A DNA stretch of 64,000 nucleotides, from positions 1 through 64,000 of the forward strand of contig NZ_CADIKL010000040.1 in assembly GCF_902859945.1 (NCBI RefSeq), read 5' to 3'. Positions 26,763 through 34,679 of this stretch are shown piece by piece. Source of the stretch: Paraburkholderia caffeinitolerans. Lineage in GTDB: Bacteria; Pseudomonadota; Gammaproteobacteria; Burkholderiales; Burkholderiaceae. Below the pieces are notes generated by a model. That model did not search any database and was not told where the DNA came from. It worked only from the letters and a program-made list of their open reading frames with translations. Both the position numbers and the translations under genes were made by a program. Each line of letters begins with the position of its first letter. Positions within the stretch are counted from its first letter, which is position 1.

Positions 26763-26986
26763 AAGAAGGTTCGAACGCAGTAACTGTTAAAGAAAGTCAG
26801 CCAATCGTCAGCAATTGCAACCAGAGTAACAGTCCTCAAATATCGACGACTTCGTGCCCAAGGCTCGCTAAAGTGGCCCTGCCTGCCGCGTGATGCGGCG
26901 AGCAAGATGGAGCGGCCACTACGATTCGGCCGCGATCATCAAAGCCTGTTTTTTAAAGCCTGATCGATGCCCTTAGGGAGAAAACC

Positions 26987-27433
26987 ATGAACACGATTCG
27001 CACGATGTTGCTCGGCGCCGCATTCACCGCTTTCGCTACCACGGCTGCTTTTGCGCAAACCAATCCGGCCGGCGCGCAGGGTTCGGCTGGTGTGGGCGCG
27101 AATGTCCAGACGCCGGTTCTTGGCGCAGGTGCGCAGGCAGGCGCAGGCGCTAACGCCGAGGGCGCTGGCCTTGCTGATGGCGCGAAGAACACCGTGGGTG
27201 CGGCAGCCGATACGGCTGAGGGGACCGCAAAGTCGGCCACCCATTCGACGAAGCAGCACGCGAAGCACGTTGCAGGAAAGACGAAGCATCAAGCGAAGGA
27301 GGCAACGTCGAGCGCGGAAGACGCCGTGGGCGGCGCGAAGGCGAAGGCCGGTGACACGCTCGACGGCGCGGCTGCGGCGCAAGGCGGGGCATCGGTTGGC
27401 GTGAAGGGCTCGGCTCAGGGCTCTTCGATGTAA
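26987..27433 (+). CDS. Small exported Ala/Gly/Lys-rich protein
   Basis: The 148-residue product has a signal peptide cleaved near AFA-Q (residues 1-24). A low-complexity region of Ala, Gly, Thr and Lys follows, with KNTVGAAADTAEGTAKSA and repeated His/Lys runs (STKQHAKHVAGKTKHQAKEA). The pattern resembles stress-related late-embryogenesis-like or histone-H1-like tails exported by Burkholderia. I know no function. A clear GGGAG precedes the ATG. A GTAAC...CGAC pair (26837-26861) about 125 nt upstream may be a promoter similar to the one before the DUF1223 gene. Confidence 0.65.
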   Translation: MNTIRTMLLGAAFTAFATTAAFAQTNPAGAQGSAGVGANVQTPVLGAGAQAGAGANAEGAGLADGAKNTVGAAADTAEGTAKSATHSTKQHAKHVAGKTKHQAKEATSSAEDAVGGAKAKAGDTLDGAAAAQGGASVGVKGSAQGSSM

Positions 27434-27575
27434 GTCGCGGCAAGTCTGCCGGCGCGGCGCTCGATTCGCACGAGCTGCCGCGCCGGCATATTTATTAGTT
27501 GCAGCAGCACCGATGAATGCGAAAGGGCCTCAATATTCGCTATGGTCAGAATTGCTCGAGCCAATCGGCCACGGT

Positions 27576-27601
27576 GTAACTTTTTTGGCGGCTACGACGA
27601 A
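27576..27601 (+). promoter_or_regulatory. Candidate ECF sigma promoter before the DUF1223 gene
   Basis: GTAACT (27576-27581) is followed after exactly 16 nt by CGAA (27598-27601). This spacing and these boxes match the GTAAC-N16-CGAA promoters described for some stress ECF sigma factors. It lies 35 nt before the GTG start. The sigma gene itself is not in the window. Confidence 0.45.
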
Positions 27602-27636
27602 CTAGAAACGAGTACCCCACGCTTTGGAGGCTCATC

Positions 27637-28350
27637 GTGTTCGCCCGTCTGTTTGCCCGTCAGCTTGCCCGTCTGTTCGCCGCTTTTGCCTTGCTGACCG
27701 CCGTGCCCGTTGCGGCCTCCGCCAGGCCTGTCGTGGTCGAATTGTTCACCTCGGAAGGTTGTTCGTCCTGCCCACCCGCGGACGCCTATTTATCTGATCT
27801 TTCAAGCAGCCGCCAGGACGTGCTCCCGCTGGCCTTTCACGTAACGTACTGGGACGGCCTTGGCTGGAAGGATCCGTATTCGCTGGAAGCGGCCACGCAA
27901 CGCCAGGCCGACTACAGTTCGCATTTCGGCGGCGGTTCCTATACGCCGGAGATGGTCGTGGACGGACGCAAGAGCTTCGTCGGCTGGGACCGCGCCGCTG
28001 GAGAGAAGGCGATTCTCGCGGCTCAAGCGCGTGCCAGTGCCGTGTCCGTCAATGGCAGGCGCACCGGCAACACGCTGTCGATTGTCTTGGGCGCCGGATT
28101 GGGTCACGGCCAGATCCTTCTCGTCGGCTACGATCGCGAGCATGTCACGGCGGTTGGACGCGGCGAGAACTCGGGCCGCGCGCTCAAGGAGTCGAACATC
28201 GTTCGCTCCATCGAGCCCATCGGCGAGTGGAACGGCGCTTCGATGACCATCAGTCATCGCGTGCCTTCTGGCGATCTGGCGGCGGTACTCGTTCAGGCGC
28301 CCGATGGCAGCATCGTGGGCGCAACCCGAGTCGATTACGGCGCGCATTGA
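27637..28350 (+). CDS. DUF1223 thioredoxin-like exported protein
   Basis: A 237-residue protein with an N-terminal signal/anchor (residues ~1-29). VVVELFTSEGCSSCPPADAYL follows, holding a CxxC-type redox pair typical of DUF1223. Later motifs are AFHVTYWDGLGWKDPYS and GGSYTPEMVVDGRKSFVGWD. The fold is thioredoxin-like, but the redox partner and substrate are unknown. It starts with GTG preceded by GGAGG at a normal distance. It is a single gene between two intergenic gaps, probably under an ECF-type promoter. Confidence 0.82.
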   Translation: MFARLFARQLARLFAAFALLTAVPVAASARPVVVELFTSEGCSSCPPADAYLSDLSSSRQDVLPLAFHVTYWDGLGWKDPYSLEAATQRQADYSSHFGGGSYTPEMVVDGRKSFVGWDRAAGEKAILAAQARASAVSVNGRRTGNTLSIVLGAGLGHGQILLVGYDREHVTAVGRGENSGRALKESNIVRSIEPIGEWNGASMTISHRVPSGDLAAVLVQAPDGSIVGATRVDYGAH

Positions 28351-28430
28351 GACGGCTTGTGCCGCGCGGCTCGAATGACGCACGACATCGCGTAAAATCG
28401 GCTTCGTTCTCCATTCCCGCATCGACACTC

Positions 28431-29186
28431 ATGCCCGCGGAAAAGCCGCTCAAGAAGGAAGAAGGCGTTGCCGTCATCGACCGCGCGTGCGCGATCCTGT
28501 TCGCGTTTCGCCCCGACGACGGCGCACTCACGCTCGCCGAACTCGCGGCGCGCACGGGGCTCTACAAAAGCACGCTGCTGCGCCTCGCAGGCGCGCTGAT
28601 CCAGCACCGGCTGTTGCTGCGTCTCGACGATGGCCGCTATCAACTCGGGCCTGCCACCTTCGCACTTGGCGCGCTTTATCAGCGCAGCCTGAATCTGGGG
28701 GACATCCTCGTGCCGCTGATGCGCGAACTCATGGACGTGAGCGGAGAAAGCGTTTCGTTCTATGTGCGTGAGAACGCGGTGCGCGTGTGCCTGCATCGCG
28801 TCGATTCAAAACACGTCGTGCGCCATCATGTGCGCGAAGGCGATGTGCTGCCACTGGAGACGGGTTCCGGCGGGCGTGCATTGCTCGCGTTCAGCGGTGA
28901 GCCAGGCGAGATTTTCGAGCAGACGCGGCGGGACTATTACTGCATGTCGATTGGCGAGCGCGAGCGCGAAACCGCTGGCGTGTCGATGCCGGTGTTCGGC
29001 GTGCAAGGCGCATTGCGCGGTGTGCTCACGTTAGCGGGGCCGAGCTCGCGCATCGACCGTGCGTTTATCGAAGCCCATCTCGACGCGCTGTTCGATTGCG
29101 CCGCGCGCGCCACCGACGCGCTGGGCGGCGACTCGCGCGCGCTGCGCGCTGCACAGCGCGCACGCGCGGAGAACGCAGGTTCCTGA
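28431..29186 (+). CDS. IclR-family transcriptional regulator
   Basis: The ATG at 28431 gives a 251-residue IclR protein: an N-terminal winged helix (LTLAELAARTGLYKSTLLRL) and a C-terminal ligand-binding domain (VSFYVRENAVRVCLHRVDS, LPLETGSGGRALLAFSGEPG). Longer in-frame extensions upstream overlap the previous gene and are not conserved. It converges on the citryl-CoA-lyase/CoA-transferase/MFS operon with only 27 nt between the stop codons. The palindrome in front of that operon is a likely target. Confidence 0.85.
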   Translation: MPAEKPLKKEEGVAVIDRACAILFAFRPDDGALTLAELAARTGLYKSTLLRLAGALIQHRLLLRLDDGRYQLGPATFALGALYQRSLNLGDILVPLMRELMDVSGESVSFYVRENAVRVCLHRVDSKHVVRHHVREGDVLPLETGSGGRALLAFSGEPGEIFEQTRRDYYCMSIGERERETAGVSMPVFGVQGALRGVLTLAGPSSRIDRAFIEAHLDALFDCAARATDALGGDSRALRAAQRARAENAGS

Positions 29187-29213
29187 GCTCGACGCGTGTT
29201 TTAGCGGCTGTTT

Positions 29214-30068
29214 TCAGGCGTCGCCGGTTTCGAGGTGGCGTTCGCTCGGCCCCGTATACGCATAAGGAATTTGCCGCGGCATAGGCCCTTTGTTGCGCTC
29301 GCCGCGTCCGCGCTGCTCCCACGCATGCGCGAGGATGCCCACCGCGCGCGACAGGCAAAACACACCGCGCGCAAGCTCAGGCGCGAAGCTTAGCTCCGCG
29401 TAGATCACGGCGGTCACGCCGTCGATGTTCATCGGCACCGGCTTGTCTTTGCGCTTTTTCAGCAGCGCCTCGATTCCGCGCGCGATTTGCGCGTAGCGTC
29501 CGCCAATGTCGCCCGCCTGCACGCGCGCATCCACGAGTTCGAGCAGCCGCCCCGCGCGCGGATCGACAGGATGGAAGCGATGCCCGAAGCCCGGCAAATA
29601 TTTTCCGTGCGTAGCGATGAACGCATCCACGCCCGCTTCTACCGCTTCATCGAGCCCATTGCCCGCATCGATGCGCGTCGCGATTGCCTCGTAAAGCTCG
29701 ACCGACTGCTGGCCCGCGCCACCGTGCACGTCGTCGAGCGCGTTGAGTGCCGAGGCCATCGCGCCGTTCAACGGCAGCCCGCAACTCGTCGCCATGCGCG
29801 AGATCGCGATCGACGGTGCGTGCGGACCATGATCCACCGAGGCCACGAGTGCCGCTTCGAGCAGCGACGCTTGCGCTTCATTCGGCAACTCGCCGCGCAG
29901 CATCAGCCAGATCATCTGGGGGAAGCTCACGCGGCCGATAAGCTCCTGGATCGGATAGCCGCGCACGGCAATCGACCCCGGGTGAATGTCGATGATCGAG
30001 GTGCGCCAGTAGTCGGCGCACAGCGTGGCGGTGTCGGGCTTGCCCGTCGCGTCGTTCGTCGTGGACAT
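29214..30068 (-). CDS. Citrate-synthase-fold protein, likely citryl-CoA lyase
   Basis: At 284 residues it is far shorter than citrate synthase and about the size of the citryl-CoA lyase module. All three catalytic residues of the family are kept: His115 in DDVHGGAGQ, His163 in GFGHRFHPVDPRA and Asp216 in MNIDGVTA. A CoA-site RAVGILAHAWEQ follows. Cleavage of an acyl-CoA such as citryl-CoA is therefore plausible. Its start lies 2 nt after the stop of the CoA-transferase gene, so they are co-translated. The real substrate could equally be another hydroxy-tricarboxylyl-CoA. Confidence 0.8.
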   Translation of the reverse strand: MSTTNDATGKPDTATLCADYWRTSIIDIHPGSIAVRGYPIQELIGRVSFPQMIWLMLRGELPNEAQASLLEAALVASVDHGPHAPSIAISRMATSCGLPLNGAMASALNALDDVHGGAGQQSVELYEAIATRIDAGNGLDEAVEAGVDAFIATHGKYLPGFGHRFHPVDPRAGRLLELVDARVQAGDIGGRYAQIARGIEALLKKRKDKPVPMNIDGVTAVIYAELSFAPELARGVFCLSRAVGILAHAWEQRGRGERNKGPMPRQIPYAYTGPSERHLETGDA

Positions 30069-30070
30069 GT

Positions 30071-31267
30071 TCAGATGACTCCTTGCGCATGCAGCGCGTC
30101 GATGTGCGCGGCGTCGTAGCCGAGTTGCGCGAGCGTGTCGCGCGTGTGTGCGCCAAGCGTGGGTGCGGGTGTGGTAGGCGCGGCGTCGCCGTCCGAGAGA
30201 CGCAGGCCGGCGCGCGTCACGCGCTGCGCGGCCTCGCCCTGGGCGGGCGCGAATTCGCGCACGAAGCGCCGCTCGGCCAGGTGCGGATGCGCGAGTATCT
30301 GCGGCACGGAAAGCACGCGGCCCACCGGCACGCCGCGCGCGAGCAGACGCGTCTCCCAGTTCGCGGCGCTGTCGCCCGCGAGCGCGGCCTCGATCTCGGC
30401 CTTCAGTTCGGCGCGGTATTGCTTGCGTGCATGGCGCGCTGCGAAGCGTTCGTCGCGCGGCAGGTCGGGGCGGCCGATCGTCTCGCACAGGCCCTCGAAC
30501 TGGCGCGTCTCATTCGCAGCGATGTTCAGCAGCCCGTCGCCGGTCCTGAACGTGCCCGAGGGCGCGGCGGTGAAATTCTCGTTGCCCATTGGCGTGGGCT
30601 CGACGCCCGCGTTCAAATAGTTCGACACGACCCAGCCCATTGTCGCGAGCGTGGCTTCGAGCATCGAGACATCGAGACGCCGGCCGCGCCCGCTCGTGCG
30701 CGCATCGACGAGCGCTGCGCAAATGCCGAACGCCGCTGTCAATCCGCCCACCGTGTCCGAAACCGGATAACCCACGCGAAGCGGAGCGCTCGTTGAATCG
30801 CCCGTCACGCTCATCACGCCCGCCATGCCCTGGATGATCTGGTCGTAGGCAGGGCGGGGCGAAAGCTCGCCGCTATCGCCGAAGCCTGAAATCGCGCAAT
30901 AAACGAGGCGCGGATTTGCTCCGGACAACTGATCGTATCCAAGTCCCAGGCGATCCATCACGCCGGGGCGGAAATTCTCGACCAGCACGTCGGCGTCTTT
31001 CACAAGTGCGAGCAGGATCTCCTTGCCGCGCGGGTCCTTCAGGTTCAGCGTGATCGAACGCTTGCCCGCGTTCACCGCCACGAACGAGGCGCCCATATTG
31101 CGCGCGGCGGCATCCTTGTCGGCGCCAAGGCGCCGTGCCAGGTCGCCGCCTTCGGGATGCTCGACCTTGGTGACGTCGGCGCCCAGCAGCGCAAGTTGAT
31201 AGGCGCAGAACGGACCCGCGAGCACGTTGGACAGATCGAGAACGCGCACTCCAGCCAAAGGCAACAT
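30071..31267 (-). CDS. Class III CoA-transferase (CaiB/BaiF family)
   Basis: The protein begins MLPLAGVRVLDLSNVLAGPF, the standard start of this family, which fixes the ATG at 31267 (398 residues). The aspartate that forms the acyl-anhydride is probably Asp171 in GYPVSDTVGGLTAAFG. Further family motifs are LLGADVTKVEHPEGGD and LVENFRPGVMDRLGLGYD. It should move CoA onto a carboxylic acid in the cytoplasm. Sitting between an MFS importer and a citryl-CoA-lyase-like gene, it probably activates the imported acid for cleavage. Confidence 0.85.
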   Translation of the reverse strand: MLPLAGVRVLDLSNVLAGPFCAYQLALLGADVTKVEHPEGGDLARRLGADKDAAARNMGASFVAVNAGKRSITLNLKDPRGKEILLALVKDADVLVENFRPGVMDRLGLGYDQLSGANPRLVYCAISGFGDSGELSPRPAYDQIIQGMAGVMSVTGDSTSAPLRVGYPVSDTVGGLTAAFGICAALVDARTSGRGRRLDVSMLEATLATMGWVVSNYLNAGVEPTPMGNENFTAAPSGTFRTGDGLLNIAANETRQFEGLCETIGRPDLPRDERFAARHARKQYRAELKAEIEAALAGDSAANWETRLLARGVPVGRVLSVPQILAHPHLAERRFVREFAPAQGEAAQRVTRAGLRLSDGDAAPTTPAPTLGAHTRDTLAQLGYDAAHIDALHAQGVI

Positions 31268-31292
31268 AGTCACAGTGATTCCAGCCTCTTGA

Positions 31293-32738
31293 TCAATGGG
31301 AAATATCGTCGAGCGCACGATTGTTGGTGCGCGGGCCGAAGAAACCGATCGCCGCCATGACCACCGCCATCGCGCCCGTGATGAGCGCGAACACGCCGGG
31401 AACGCCGAAGTGGCGCAGCGCGAACGCGATCATGAAGCCCGAGAACATCGCCGAAAGCCGCGACATCGAGTAGACGAAGCCCACCGCCGTCGCCCGCATG
31501 CGGGTGGGAAACAGCTCGACCTGGTAAGCGTGATAGCCGACCGAGAGCAGCGTGCCGCCGAGCGTGATGAGTACGCCGAACAGCATCAGCATGGCGGGCT
31601 CGGTCTGCATGGCGAACAGCGCGCCGCACACGGCGATGGCGAGTGCCGAGAGCACGACGAGCGTCTTGCGCTCAATGCGGTCGGCAAAGGTCATGCCGAT
31701 GAGCGGGCCGAACGGATTCGACGCGGCAATCACGAATGCGTACAGCAGGCTGTGCGTGACCGTGATGCCCTTGGAGACGAGCAGGGTCGGCACCCACGAG
31801 GCGAAGCCATAGAAACCGATTGCCTGGAACAGGTTGAAGACGAGCATCGTGATCGTGCGGCGGCGATACGGCGGCTGCCAGATCTCGGCGAAGCGCGCCT
31901 GGGTTTGCGGCGCGCTGGCGCTTGCACTCGCACCAGCGTAGTCGGGCTCGGGCAGCGGACGGCCGTACTGCGCCTCGACCTTCGCTTCGAGCTTTGCGAG
32001 CACGCGCGCGGCCTCTTCGGTGCGGCCGCGCTGCGCGAGCCAGCGCACGCTCTCGGGCACGCGGCGGCGGATTGCCCAGGCGATGAGCGCGCCGCACGCG
32101 CCGAGCAGCACGACCCAGCGCCAGCCATCGATGCCGAGCGGCGCGCGCGGCACGAACCACCACGCGAGCAGCGCCACCGACGGCACCGCCGTGTACTGCA
32201 CGAAATGAACGAAGGCGAACGCGCGGCCGCGCATGTGCATCGGCACGAGCTCGCTCACGTACGTATCGATGGTGACGAGCTCGATACCCACGCCGATGCC
32301 GGCGATCAGGCGCCATGCGTTGATGGCCGGCGCGGAGGTCTGCAACGCCATGATGAAGGTCGCCGCCGAGTACCAGAGCAGCGACGCCGTGAACATCGTA
32401 CGGCGGCCGTAACGGTCGGCGAGCCGGGTGAAGCAGAACGTGCCGATGAACAGGCCCGCGAATGAGGCGGCCACGAACGCGCCGAGCCCGGAGAAGCCGA
32501 AGAACGACGCCGTGGTGGTCGAGTAAAGGCCGCTCTTCACGAGACCGGGGCCCACGTAGGCGGTGAAGAACAGATCGTAGAACTCGAACCAACCGCCTAG
32601 TGAAAGCATCAACACGAGCACCCAGATTGCGCGCGTGGCGGGCAGGCGGTCGATGCGCGCGTTGATTTGCGCGGCGCTGGCCGCAAGGGCATGGACGCGG
32701 GGCGGTTCGTGGACGGCGTCGAGCGGCAGGCTGGACAT
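31293..32738 (-). CDS. MFS transporter for an organic acid (putative)
   Basis: A 481-residue major facilitator with about twelve helices and the family loop LADRYGRR between helices 2 and 3, echoed by FADRIERK in the second half. A long soluble loop (residues ~210-290) separates the halves. I chose the ATG at 32738, preceded by GGAGG; upstream codons lie in the operator region. The two genes after it handle CoA esters, so the cargo is probably a carboxylic acid such as citrate. The sequence alone does not show this. Confidence 0.82.
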   Translation of the reverse strand: MSSLPLDAVHEPPRVHALAASAAQINARIDRLPATRAIWVLVLMLSLGGWFEFYDLFFTAYVGPGLVKSGLYSTTTASFFGFSGLGAFVAASFAGLFIGTFCFTRLADRYGRRTMFTASLLWYSAATFIMALQTSAPAINAWRLIAGIGVGIELVTIDTYVSELVPMHMRGRAFAFVHFVQYTAVPSVALLAWWFVPRAPLGIDGWRWVVLLGACGALIAWAIRRRVPESVRWLAQRGRTEEAARVLAKLEAKVEAQYGRPLPEPDYAGASASASAPQTQARFAEIWQPPYRRRTITMLVFNLFQAIGFYGFASWVPTLLVSKGITVTHSLLYAFVIAASNPFGPLIGMTFADRIERKTLVVLSALAIAVCGALFAMQTEPAMLMLFGVLITLGGTLLSVGYHAYQVELFPTRMRATAVGFVYSMSRLSAMFSGFMIAFALRHFGVPGVFALITGAMAVVMAAIGFFGPRTNNRALDDISH

Positions 32739-32779
32739 GGGAGGCGCCTCCTGGGTACGGGGTAAAGGCTTCACGGATT

Positions 32780-32808
32780 CGTCGTTCTGTCTAACAGAAC
32801 GACGTTCT
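32780..32808 (-). promoter_or_regulatory. Palindromic operator (probable IclR-type site) of the MFS/CoA-transferase operon
   Basis: CGTCGTTCTGT (32780-32790) and ACAGAACGACG (32794-32804) are perfect 11-bp arms around a 3-nt centre. Overlapping them, AGAACGACGTTCT (32796-32808) is a second perfect palindrome. The site lies 42-70 nt upstream of the MFS start, next to an AT-rich TTTTATAG that could be the -10 box. Confidence 0.6.
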
Positions 32809-33070
32809 ATAAAATGTGTGCGCATGATAGCGCAGGCCACTTTGTGGACCGACCCAGGGGTTTCACGGAGGGGGCGTGAGATCGAGTGCGGCTGAATCGT
32901 CTTGGCCGAACTAGCCGAAATCTCGTGCTAGTGCGCACATTGCAGTCGCTCAATTCGATGTCGAGCTATCGTCGTTTGTCCAATGTGCGGAGTGGCTTCA
33001 TGCGTGTCGAACGGGTTCCAGTGCGGTTTGCCAATCTCATCGATCTCTATCATTGCGCGCTGGTGGCGCA
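32809..33070. other. Region between the MFS operon and pqiB: no gene supported
   Basis: Besides the operator on its left side I see only a weak 62-codon frame (32886-33074) whose stop overlaps the pqiB start as GTGA. It lacks a good ribosome site and resembles no known pqiA sequence, so I do not annotate it. Confidence 0.4.
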
Positions 33071-34651
33071 GTGAGGGAGGGGGCGTCGCATTCCCGGGCG
33101 CGCTGGCTGCCTTCGCTCGTCTGGACCATCCCGCTGATCGCAGCCTTGCTTGGCGTCGTGCTGATCGCCCGGTCGGTACACTCGCGCGGCCCAACCGTCA
33201 CTATCAGCTTTGCCACCGCCGGAGGCCTCGAGCGCGGCAAGACCCGCGTCAAAAGCAAGTCCGTCGACATCGGCACAGTGCGCGGGATCAGGCTGTCACA
33301 TGACCTCTCGCATGTGCTGGTTACCGTTGAGCTCACTAAGGACGCGGAAAAATTCGCGGCGAAGGACACCCGGTTCTGGGTGGTGGCCCCAAGGGTTGGC
33401 GCAAGCGGCGTGTCGGGGCTTTCCGCGCTGCTGAACGGCCCGTTTATTGAAGCCGACGCCGGTCGGTCGAAAGCGCTGGCGAGCGATTTCGTTGGGCTGG
33501 AAGCGCCGCCCGCCGTGACCATCGATGAAAAGGGCCATCGCTACCGGCTGCACGCCGAAACGCTCGGCGCCCTCGACGTAGGTACGTCGATTTTCTACCG
33601 GCGTGATCGGGTGGGTCAGGTGATCGGCTATTCAATTGCCAAGGACGGGGCGAGCGTCAATATCGACGTGTTTGTGAAGGCGCCCTTCGACCAGTATGTG
33701 ATGACGAACACGCGATGGTGGCGCGATAGCGGCGTGAAGGTGAAAGTCGCCTCGAACGGCGTCAATATCGATATGCAGTCGCTCGCAAGCATTCTTTCGG
33801 GAGGGCTCGCCTTCGAAGCGCCACCGGATAGTCCACGTCAGCCTCAGGCCCGCGACAACACGGAGTTCACACTGGCTGCCAACGAGGCCGAAGCAACGCG
33901 CGAGCCGGACGGCTTACCGCTGCGTCTGATGATGTATTTCGATCAATCGCTTCGTGGGCTCGCCGTGGGCGCGCCGGTGGACTTTAAGGGACTCGTGGTC
34001 GGTGAGGTAACGAACATCGGCGTCCATTACGATCGCCGGACGCGTGCTTTCACCATGCCGGTGACCATGAATCTGTACCCGCAACGCCTGCGGCGCCTCT
34101 CGAGCCACGGGCTTCCCGAAATGGGCACGCCAGAAGGTAAAGAGACGATGAAGGCGATGGTTGCGCGCGGATTGCGCGGGCAATTGCGCATTGCCAATGT
34201 GCTAACGGGGCAGCTCTATGTGGCGCTCAGTATTTTCCCGGAGGCGAAGCCCGCCAAAGCAAACCTCGATCACGACCCGATCGAACTGCCGACCGTGCCA
34301 GGCAAGCTCCTCGCGCTGCAAAGCGAAGCCGGCGATCTGGCGGCGAAGCTCGACAAGATGCCGCTCGATGAAATGGGCATGAACCTGAACAACTCACTGA
34401 AAGGCGCGGACCGGAAGATCACGCATCTCAGCAATGAGGTTTTGCCGCCGTTGAGCGACAACCTGGACTCAGTCCAACAATCGCTTGCTGGAGCGGGGGC
34501 CTCCTTGCAGCAAGATTCGCCATTCCAGGTGGAGGTGCATCAGACCTTGCAAGGCCTGATGCCCACTTTGCAGTATTTCAACGCCATGTCGGAGTATCTG
34601 CAGCGCCATCCGGAATCACTGCTGCGGGGCAAAGCGGGCGATAAGCCGTGA
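33071..34651 (+). CDS. pqiB: PqiB-type MCE-domain lipid transport protein
   Basis: A membrane anchor (VWTIPLIAALLGVVLIA) is followed by three MCE repeats. The first contains ISFATAGGLERGKTRVKSKSVDIGTVRG, a near-signature of PqiB, and the later ones contain YRRDRVGQVIGYSI and DFKGLVVGEVTNIG. The C-terminal third has long helices that form the tunnel. PqiB hexamers span the periplasm to carry lipids between membranes. The start is GTG at 33071 or TTG at 33053. pqiA normally precedes it and pqiC follows, but neither is adjacent, so this copy stands alone. Confidence 0.85.
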   Translation: MREGASHSRARWLPSLVWTIPLIAALLGVVLIARSVHSRGPTVTISFATAGGLERGKTRVKSKSVDIGTVRGIRLSHDLSHVLVTVELTKDAEKFAAKDTRFWVVAPRVGASGVSGLSALLNGPFIEADAGRSKALASDFVGLEAPPAVTIDEKGHRYRLHAETLGALDVGTSIFYRRDRVGQVIGYSIAKDGASVNIDVFVKAPFDQYVMTNTRWWRDSGVKVKVASNGVNIDMQSLASILSGGLAFEAPPDSPRQPQARDNTEFTLAANEAEATREPDGLPLRLMMYFDQSLRGLAVGAPVDFKGLVVGEVTNIGVHYDRRTRAFTMPVTMNLYPQRLRRLSSHGLPEMGTPEGKETMKAMVARGLRGQLRIANVLTGQLYVALSIFPEAKPAKANLDHDPIELPTVPGKLLALQSEAGDLAAKLDKMPLDEMGMNLNNSLKGADRKITHLSNEVLPPLSDNLDSVQQSLAGAGASLQQDSPFQVEVHQTLQGLMPTLQYFNAMSEYLQRHPESLLRGKAGDKP

Positions 34652-34679
34652 GCGCGAATTTCGCGCAGGGGCTTATTGC

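Noticed and set aside
30069..30488. N-terminal extension of the citryl-CoA-lyase-like protein
   Set aside because: The in-frame extension overlaps the CoA-transferase gene in another frame and is Arg-rich nonsense; the ATG at 30068 gives the family's N-terminus.
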